From contig CAIIXF020000007.1 of NCBI GenBank assembly GCA_903813345.2, forward strand, positions 10,857,730-10,921,729: a stretch of DNA of 64,000 nucleotides, written 5' to 3'. The notes under the pieces are model-generated. The model worked only from the letters and a program-made list of their open reading frames with translations, searched no databases and was not told the DNA's origin. The first letter of the stretch is position 1; every line of letters begins with the position of its first letter. The DNA comes from Owenia fusiformis. Its lineage: Eukaryota; Annelida; Polychaeta; Sabellida; Oweniidae. A program made the translations under genes and the position numbers. Shown piece by piece: positions 57,401 through 64,000 of this stretch.

Positions 57401-60400
57401 CAACAATACAATAAATTTAATGATATCCCGGTTAGTATCGCTTTGCATTTGTTCGATACACTTATTCTGCCGATTCTAAATTATGGTTCTGAGATATGGC
57501 TAGATCATAAACAAATGAAGACAATTGAAACAATCCATCTTAAGTTTTTAAAATCTGTTTTATGTGTAAAACCTCAGACATCAACACATGCAGTTTATGG
57601 TGATTTAGGCCGTTATCCATTGTATATAAAATTTGAGATACAACTATTAAAATATTGGATTAGACTCCTAAGACTATGCCCAAATAATATATTATCTGAA
57701 ACATATAAATATGAGCTTGAGTTACACAATCTTGGGTTTCCCTCATGGGCATCCAGAGTTTTTAAAATACTGGAAAAATGTGACATGTTAGAATACTGGG
57801 ACAATCAGGAAATACCTGATGAGAAAATATTTTTAAAGGATGTAAATAGCACTTTGATGAGACAGTATCGTGCCGATTGGCAAAATGCTATTTTGTGTGC
57901 ACCTATACTTAGAACATATTGTAAATATAAAACTAAATTTGAATGTGAATCATATTTAAAGTTAGACAATAGAAAGTATAGGCATTGTATTGCAAGATTT
58001 AGACTAAGTTCACACCAGTTGCATATTGAGACTGGGAGGCATTGTAAACCTGCCCCTAAACCTCTAAATGAGAGAAAATGTTCAACATGTAATTCTATTG
58101 AAGATGAAGAACACTTTCTCACAAGATGTAAAAAATATGTAACTCTTAGAGAATGTTTGTTTTCGAAATTAAAAGAAATTATTCCAAGTTTTGATTGTGA
58201 TGACCCAGATATTTTTAAAAGGTTAATGGCTACTGAACACTTGAATGTTCAATTATACATTGGAAAATTTATATATCATGGATTCAAAATTTAAGTGTAT
58301 ATGTTTAATAGTGTGCATCACACTGTATAATAATTATTATTTGTAGTTAGAATAGTTGTAGTCGTAGTTTGTAGTGTTTTAGTGACTAATGTATCATGTT
58401 ACTGATATAAATTGTCAATAAAAGATATAATAAAAAATGGGCCACTTCAATGTTTAAGCATATCAAAATATATTTTGAAACATTAGTGATGTCACTAAGG
58501 TAACAAAAATTTTTTGATGTCAATCTTTTCTAAATATGCCAGACTTTCATAAAAAAACAATGTTGATTGTCTAACCAGGTTAAAAGGAAGAATAAATTAT
58601 GTTTTAGATATCATTGTACCATTGGTTTCTATGAGAACTATAATTTTGAAATGCATTTTTCTCAGAACCATTTTCATGCACTGATAAGTTCATTTCTCGC
58701 TTGTTTATCAACCGATTTTCTTAATTTTTTCGGCAAAAAACATGGGAGGATGAATGCTATGCATTGGTATGAATTGTGGCTAATTAGAAGATATAAGTGA
58801 CCTCTAAAAGTTGGTTTTAAATAAATTCACAAATTTTGGAACAAAAAGTCTATCAAAAACCACTTTTTGAAATTTAAAAAAAAAGTTTCACATATCACAC
58901 TTTGATAACAATGGGTAAGACTACAATATAAGCCAAAGTGGTTTAAACTTTACATGGGGCCTTTAAGGATTGAATTAAGTACTTAATAGATGTGATATAT
59001 GTGCAATATATTGCTAATTTAGTATTTTTGTGTTTAATATTGTGGACACCATTGGTAAATGTAAGAGGATATTATCATGAAATTACCAGTGGATTGAATT
59101 TGCGGATTTTGCATGATATTGACTTCAATTCTTCCTCTGGGATTGACCAAAAGTGCATGTTCTTATTCTGACTTAATGTGTTCACTGATATATTTGACGT
59201 AGGAGTCAATCAGTATCTCAAAAGTGGGTCTGAGTTTTTTTCTTTCAGTGCATTCAAGTTAGAGAGATGTGTACATATTTTGCATTAATTCAGAAGGTCA
59301 TATTGATCAGAAAAAATCATTGTAAGAATCATTAAAATAATTAAAGAAATCATTTTTGACATGAGGAAAATGATCTCATTTCACTTTCTTTGGCTTAGGA
59401 GTTCAAATGGCTTTCCAATTGAGGGTAAGATTGACCAGTACAAGTAGATAAGTCAGCATTTGAGGTAATTACATTTAGTTTCGATTTCTCTGAAGTCTGG
59501 TTGAGCTTTAATAGATATTCAATAGTCTAGAAAATTGTGCCAGAATCCACCGACAGACAGAAATATTTCGCACTGAGAAATAGCTTGGATTATTTATTGG
59601 CCGTTATTCCTGGTATGGCTCATTATTCAATGAAGCCTATAAAATAAAATGTTTTCTAGAAATAGCCATTCATGTTTCAAAAAATGCTTTACGGAGTAGC
59701 CATATATCTTAATTTACTCGTAAGTTAGTCTGTGTTTTAAGGCAGTCACTTAGTAAATGAAAGAAGCAATCAAATTAGTCAGTTATGTAATGAAGAAGTA
59801 AAAGGAAAACTGTGAAGTATGATTGTTTAATAGTGGCTGCTTTAACACTGCTACGAAGCTTGTTTTATCTATTTTAAGTGTTATTTTCTTCCTCATTTCA
59901 TACCTTGAGAATTCAAGATGAGTACCTGGGATATTTTTAACTGCATCTTACAGTTAAAGACCTATCAAAGTCATATAAAGTATAACCAGTATATAGACTA
60001 AGAACACCAAAATTGGTTCTTGATGACAAATTCCTTATAGAGAGGATTCATTGAAATATAGTTTAATGGAGCTTAATGGAACCTTTTAATCTAGATTTCA
60101 ATTTTTGTTTTTAATTTCAATAGTTTTTAACGTTCAGTTGTTAATAACCAAGATATTCCATGTGTTGCAGGACTTATTGGAATACAAGAAGAAACACCGT
60201 ATCTTGAGAGTCAGAACACTCGATGGCATCGTCAAAACTTTACAAGTGGACGACAGTTTCACAGTATCACAACTCATGGTTCCTATATGCACACGATTGG
60301 GTAAGAATTTCAATATTTAATGACTGAAATTCAGATTTTATATCATATTTATAGAACACAATTTTGAGATTTAAGACATTGCAGTATATATTTTAAAGTC

Positions 60401-63400
60401 TACTTCACAGCCCCAAGGCATATCTTAATTTTAGGGGACCCCTTGATTCATTAGCCTATGTTTTCCAGGACTGCTTCAGCAGGGAAAACAGACTATTATT
60501 CTCACATAACTTGAAAAATTTTCTACTGAATTATGATTGCCTATTGGTTTATGGTTCTACAGAAGAGACATCAAATGTAATGATCAATAAAAACATTTTA
60601 TCAATCATCTCAAAGTTTTTGTTGTCATGGAAACTTGATCTACAAAGTACCGTAAGACTTGTCTCCTGAGACCTTAAGAGAATGTTGAACCTCTCACCCA
60701 ATTTCTTGATTTCTCAAATGTTTCACTTCATTCTCAAAAGAAAATCTCAACAATAGAACCATATTTATGACACATGAGTAGAATTTGCGTTTTAAAAGTT
60801 TTTATAGTTTGATATTTATATGTTGAACTTATACATACATTTTGAAATTGAGCATTTCAATGTTTGCAGTTATTTTACATTTCATTTACAAAATTGAAAA
60901 TTTGCTGTTATTTTACATCTCCTGTGAAAAACTCTTGATTAAAGATATGTTTCTCAGAACTTATTGATCAGCCTTGTACATTATGATATACTTGATCTTA
61001 TGTCTGGATGAAGATTCTTGTCTGAGTTTGTCTGTTGCAGTTCAGGGATGCCTATAATTCCCCTTGTAATGTTTCCGCCTATTGATGTGCTTGAGATTGC
61101 GATCATAGATGAGGAACATTGATAATCATTTCAATCATTTATACGCTTCAAATTAGTGGCTCCTCTGGGGAGGATAGTTCATACAATTGTGGCCCAGAAC
61201 GATCTATTTCTGTATATTACAAATATGATTAGTCAATTATGGCATTTTGATGGGTTATGTTACATTGTTTTATCTGGTAATGCAATAGTATTTATGTTCA
61301 TGCAATTCCCCGATTGTCCAATACAGATATTTCATACTTTGCTTTGTGTGAACTTTTTCTGTCCTGTCTTGGGTCTTTGGGCAATGTCCCCCCCCCCAAG
61401 ATGAAATTCTCATTTTCACAATTGTGAAAAAATGTGACATTTTAAGACTTTTCTCATTTTCAAGTAGATGGAAGTAGAGGGTTTCAAGCAGTGCTATTTC
61501 AGAATTCTCTAATGAGTACAATGTCTTCTTGCTTCAATGCTAGGGGTACCATGGGGTTTATATGGATCTAAAATAAAATGTACACTTAACACATTAGCCT
61601 ATACCAAAGCTGAGAATATTTATGAACTATATAAAGTCTAACAGTCTTTGACAGCTTAAGAAATAACCCTTGGCAATGTATGTAGATCTATGAATTTGTA
61701 CAATTACAACATTAACAAGTAATAATTTCTCGACTGTTTAGGGATCACAAACCATGATGAGTACTCACTTGTATATGATTTGCGTGATGAAGACAAGGAA
61801 AAAACACTGACGTTAAAACGTGACAAATCTCTGGCCAAAGATCAGAAGAAACTGGATGAGATGAAGAGGAAACTTCACACAGATGATGAATGTAAGTCTT
61901 TTAGTCATGAATATTTCATTTTGCAAGTTGTACAATTATTCAGGGACTTGTCCTGAACAAGGATTTGTAAATTTCGTATCCTAGCCAAAAAAACAAAAAA
62001 CCAAAAAAATCCTAGCCAAAAAAACCAATTTATTCTTTCATTCAAGACATTATTTTCAGAAAATGAGCTCTAGTTTAGGCAATACCTTTGAAAAAGAAAA
62101 TAACCAATGAAATGATTAGCTCTTCCAATATGAGCCATTTATTTGGGCAAAGAATTACTGCGATGACTAAATATCTCATTCTTTAGTAAGATTTTCGTCG
62201 AGTGTTATACATGATCACCGATGGCATTTATATCACCCAATAAAAATAATGTATTTGCCACCTATGAAAACCAGAGCTGCGAGATTCAACAAACAAAACA
62301 CAAATGTACAAAAACTAATTAAACTTTTGACATTATTCCTCTTGCTCATTTTATAGAGTCAATTATAGATTTTGAGCATTGAGAATCCCCTCAGGACCCG
62401 CTCTGTGTTTTACAGACAAGCTATGAAACATAGAAAAATGCAAGTTGAAACCATGTCGAGACTTCATTTCTTAAGTGCAATAATGATTCATCTTTTTCTC
62501 GCAGTCAATTTAACGGCGAGACCATATTCCATTTATGACGTTTTTAGCAATTGGATTTTGTCGTTCATTTGTTTTTGGTGCCGTACTAGCTATTAATTAA
62601 ATTAGATTCTTTGAACACGTATATATTTTATTTGACAACCACAATGTTCTCCAGTGAACCAGAAAATTGTTTGATAGTATCAGAATGTAAGGAGATGCTC
62701 AATCAATTGATATTAAACCTAACTCTTGATTCCGAAATTACAACAGACTTCACTTGACTTTATGTGGCAGAATTAATTTCCTTTCAACAATTTTTTTGAT
62801 TGTTTGATGTGTGACCATCAAAAAACTATAGATTAATATATTATATATTGATATAATTTATTAAAATATTTCATTTGGAAAAAAAGCTGTTTTGCAAATC
62901 AATTGTTTTTTGGCTCATGTGATATAGACAATATAGGAAAAAGAATTAATTGATGTATGACATTAGGGGACCTTCTGAAATTAGTTTTTGAAAAAATTAA
63001 CTTTTTAAATTGCCCCAATTTGAATCATTTGAGGATGATTAATACATTTTTAACACCAGTCGTATACTTAAGGATAATGCAATAACATGATATATGATTG
63101 CACCTTCAAGTTTATATTGTTTGGCATCTATTGATTATATCAGTATTAGCAAAATAGAAAGTCAGTCTGAAACATGTACAGTAAAACCTGTGTTAGTGAA
63201 ACTCCTTTGGTACCTCAAAAAATGTTCCATGAAGGGTGTTCCATTAACTGAGGTTGATTTTACATGAAGTTCCTAACTGGTCCACTTATTGCGGTGTTCC
63301 GCTTCCAGAGGTGTTCCTTTTTACAGGTTTTGCTGGGATTTCACATGCATTTCCAACTTGTTAAAAGGATATCCCTAAAACTTTATAATATCACATGCGT

Positions 63401-64000
63401 ACCATTTAATAACTGCTTTTTACTTTCAGTGAACTGGTTAGACCATTCTAAGACTTTACGTCAACAGGGAATAGATGAAAATGAAACATTGCTTCTGCGA
63501 CGGAAGTTTTTCTTCTCAGATCAAAACGTGGATGCCCGGGACCCTGTGCAATTGAATCTTTTATATGTTCAGGTGAGATACATGAAACTAATCTGAGAAC
63601 AGTATAATTACGAGGTATTTAGGATGCAAATGAAACATTTTAGAATCAATAATTAGAAAAGAAATGAAATATTATGACTTGGTATTGCCTTGTTATATGC
63701 AGTCTGTATATATAGTATATTTTATAGTTGAAGTGATGCATTAAGCCCTTTATGCCATCTCCATAAAAGATACATCATATGTTGGAGTAGAAAAATGATG
63801 GAGATAGTAAGGCAGGGAGTGTAAAGGCAAGTGTCCCTCAGGGACTAGATCATCCTCTGACAGCAGGGCTCCAAGATTCAGAATATCTTCTTTCTCTTTG
63901 AGGAACAAGTTCTGTAGCCCTGTGTTAGGAGAATTAGTTTAGATGAAATACATGTTTATTTACTGGATTCTTCTGTTGTATTATAGATGAGAGATGCAAT
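45408..64000 (+). CDS. TLN: Talin, N-terminal FERM head (F0-F1; gene continues right)
   Basis: Coding exons: 45408-45540, 46219-46316, 60171-60300, 61742-61891, 63430-63572 and 63987 onward. Phases fit throughout. The start MALSLKVGIVAAGITKTMQF with VYDACRIIRERI is the talin F0 signature. DFGLFLADEDPKKGVWLEPG follows in exon 2. Exon 3 (LLEYKKKHRILRVRTLDG) starts F1, exon 4 has ITNHDEYSLV and the basic F1 insert (KRDKSLAKDQKKLDEMKRK), exon 5 has LNWLDHSKTLRQQGIDENET and DARDPVQLNLLYVQ, and exon 6 starts MRDAI. Talin couples integrin tails to actin; F0 binds Rap1-type GTPases and the F1 insert helps membrane contact. About 222 of roughly 2,500 residues are here. ATG context is AAGATGG. Intron 2 is 13.9 kb and hosts another exon-like frame and a LINE, both in sense. 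Confidence 0.95.
45541..46218. other. Talin intron 1 (between coding exons)
   Basis: Donor GTAAGG and acceptor aattccag. Contains a nine-G run near 45,914. Nothing else recognised. Confidence 0.8.
46317..51845. other. Talin intron 2, first part
   Basis: AT-rich intron, donor GTAGGT. A short (TA)n microsatellite lies at 48,745-48,763. No exon found in this part. Confidence 0.6.
51846..51895 (+). promoter_or_regulatory. Possible internal promoter in talin intron 2
   Basis: attgg (inverted CCAAT, 51,846-51,850) is followed directly by TATTAAAAG (51,852-51,860). A start site about 30 bases on would leave a leader of about 45 bases before the ATG at 51,929. A pyrimidine-rich tttcttcag also ends at 51,894, so a splice acceptor is an alternative explanation. 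Confidence 0.3.
51929..53164 (+). CDS. 412-codon disordered exon in talin intron 2, candidate alternative first exon
   Basis: Open from TGA (51,878-51,880). The first ATG (51,929) has A at -3 and G at +4, giving MASSSLDFLRPSKERKPEKG. The N-terminus is Lys/Arg-rich (KGKKSTRRKH). Repeated RxxS motifs follow (QRTPSFLRTQSF, HRKSQSLNL), then DPNDPWFTHDELIAQSLLSY, a helical-looking segment, a long acidic Ser/Thr stretch, Ser-Pro sites (SPPVSPKYRSTP) and a C-terminal LVQIGLDLMKLFCMRK. The frame runs only 18 codons past AAG|GTAGGT at 53,164, a good donor in phase 0. The acceptor of talin exon 3 (60,171) is also phase 0. Joining them would place 412 residues before residue 78 of talin and remove F0. 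If the ATG exon began at 51,895 and were spliced from talin exon 2, the frame would be wrong, so a cassette exon is unlikely. It could also belong to a separate nested gene. No known domain recognised. Confidence 0.6.
53165..54925. other. Talin intron 2, middle part
   Basis: AT-rich, no exon or structured repeat recognised before the LINE. Confidence 0.5.
54926..58438 (+). mobile_element. 5'-truncated LINE in talin intron 2, sense orientation
   Basis: The open frame begins just after TAA at 54,923-54,925 and already lies within the endonuclease domain, so the element is truncated at its 5' end. The 3' end is marked by aataaa at 58,417-58,422 and the A-rich gatataataaaaaatg. The exact 5' joint and a target duplication could not be determined. 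It differs clearly from the LINE at 1-4.8 kb. Confidence 0.85.
54941..58294 (+). CDS. LINE ORF2: endonuclease (truncated) and reverse transcriptase, open over about 1,117 codons
   Basis: There is no ATG at the start; the frame is an open remnant counted from a TTG. The endonuclease lacks roughly its first 60 residues (the Asn and Glu motifs) but keeps SGGIAVFIK (about 19-27), GDFNAR (104) and SDHAPL (233). The RT domain has RSPGIDGIPSDI (about 490), MIDFRKAFD (catalytic Asp 624), GVMQGSVLS and LLWADDLVLI (Asp pair 725-726). A C-x2-C-x7-H-x4-C zinc knuckle (C1047, C1050, H1058, C1063) lies near the C-terminus. All visible RT catalytic residues are intact and no stop interrupts 3.35 kb, which points to a recent insertion. 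The truncated endonuclease should prevent autonomous activity. Confidence 0.9.
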   Translation: MYKENLARRTKHVNAHSYSGGIAVFIKDNLYGSFIEILPQSHDFFVWIKLNSNAYSITQDIFICFVYLPFKGSAFDNILGTSNLDILENSIAHYQNLGKTMICGDFNARTAELTDCHMNIFGSNGELPVTEHVQEAEINVNIPKRVSMDKNVTAVNQTHGHELLTLCKSSGMQILNGRLHQDKDMGKFTFYRYLQDDINNPNRGKSVVDYVISQPSLLPFIKDFKVHDKRVDSDHAPLHFILDIQKNSPTDVEQGSPSTCFQKIPFSFFKWDSDKKIDFKAKLTDKISKTLLENFFVFLGDSSQNSNDLTDAILAPINYAAVETFKIKKLSKRKSKFPVNGWFTDECKELKKKVHMAIKQNKGDEEISELTKQYNQVRQREKRNFKSNLLNELVLNMSKCPTEFWKMLHAIPGNSTHDIPISPHVLFSAFKDLAVPPQIDYFNENFFEKMQTFIHDSENISLDEPIDLLSDIIINGPIQISEVCMALKRINSNRSPGIDGIPSDIIKNSESLIVPFTALFNAIFDKGDYPDKWSIGMLSPLFKQGSRFSPDNYRGINVLATLGNVFDSVIQHRLVFNAEMSNSQDPFQGAYKHDRRTTDNIFILRSLINKFNRQKKTLYTCMIDFRKAFDYIDRTVLFYKLCKFGILPKTKMFKIIESMYEKSKSCLKLQDGISSCFNTDIGVMQGSVLSTFLFNHFIDDLRNNLPSNSGVKLENTFINHLLWADDLVLISNSRKGLQEQLDALFKYCTEYRLIVNTVKTKALLFNSKNKDHEPFMFNNQKIEQVNEYKYLGCVLSHNNKFDKNSNHLKEQSRKAYFKIKQQYNKFNDIPVSIALHLFDTLILPILNYGSEIWLDHKQMKTIETIHLKFLKSVLCVKPQTSTHAVYGDLGRYPLYIKFEIQLLKYWIRLLRLCPNNILSETYKYELELHNLGFPSWASRVFKILEKCDMLEYWDNQEIPDEKIFLKDVNSTLMRQYRADWQNAILCAPILRTYCKYKTKFECESYLKLDNRKYRHCIARFRLSSHQLHIETGRHCKPAPKPLNERKCSTCNSIEDEEHFLTRCKKYVTLRECLFSKLKEIIPSFDCDDPDIFKRLMATEHLNVQLYIGKFIYHGFKI
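58439..60170. other. Talin intron 2, last part
   Basis: AT-rich. Ends with acceptor tgtgttgcag at 60,170. A 77-codon frame at 58,567-58,800 has no coding character. Confidence 0.6.
60301..61741. other. Talin intron 3
   Basis: Donor GTAAGA, acceptor actgtttag. Contains a run of nine Cs near 61,389. No exon or element recognised. Confidence 0.75.
61892..63429. other. Talin intron 4
   Basis: Donor GTAAGT, acceptor tactttcag. Holds a short acagtaaaacctg repeat (listed separately) and otherwise AT-rich sequence. Confidence 0.75.
63177..63338. repeat. ACAGTAAAACCTG-bounded repeat in talin intron 4
   Basis: tacagtaaaacctgtgttag at 63,177 and ttacaggttttgctg near 63,325-63,338 are inverted. The interior repeats phrases like ggtgttcc (gggtgttccatt, cggtgttccgct, aggtgttcctt). 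Same boundary box as 21,478-22,304. Confidence 0.6.
63573..63986. other. Talin intron 5
   Basis: Donor GTGAGA, acceptor gtattatag. No other feature recognised. Confidence 0.75.

Overview
This is a window from an animal nuclear genome. The DNA is AT-rich, genes are split by spliceosomal introns (GT-AG), and intergenic and intronic DNA is full of transposon remains. Two recognisable genes, a WDR49-type EF-hand/WD40 protein and talin, together with many palindromic and terminal-inverted-repeat elements, suggest a marine invertebrate. A lophotrochozoan such as a mollusc is my guess, but nothing in the sequence proves the phylum.

Left part (1-14.6 kb, minus strand). Eleven exons between 14,333 and 5,300 encode the start of a WDR49-like protein, which continues past the left edge. 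A TATA box and a near-consensus RFX X-box lie just upstream, which fits a ciliary gene. An almost intact two-ORF LINE (ORF1 plus endonuclease/reverse transcriptase with one frameshift) fills positions 1 to about 4.8 kb in the same orientation, apparently inside an intron. Other introns hold a fossil mariner, a long foldback element and a short pre-miRNA-like hairpin.

Middle part (14.6-45.3 kb). This part is poor in genes and rich in non-autonomous DNA transposons. They include a hAT-like element beside the WDR49 promoter, a piggyBac-like element with TTAA ends, a 2.3-kb element with cgcaaatcgc-rich ends that encloses a cluster of palindromes, and a 2.14-kb element with perfect 36-bp terminal repeats and a 9-bp target duplication. 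Three short minus-strand ORFs (24.1, 34.4 and 36.6 kb) look protein-like but I do not recognise them. Two promoter-like islands (15.48 and 35.45 kb) could serve the unseen 5' noncoding exon of talin or minus-strand transcripts. A 22-bp-unit minisatellite lies at 44.0-44.6 kb.

Right part (45.4-64 kb, plus strand). This is the 5' end of the talin gene: five complete coding exons and the start of a sixth, covering F0 and F1 of the FERM head, about 222 residues. Intron 2 (13.9 kb) contains two long open frames on the same strand. One is a 5'-truncated LINE whose ORF of about 1,117 codons is still open. The other is a 412-codon exon with a good start context, a TATA-like upstream sequence and a good donor in the same phase as the acceptor of talin exon 3. 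The most interesting hypothesis here is that this exon is an alternative first exon that would replace the F0 domain of talin with a long disordered N-terminus.
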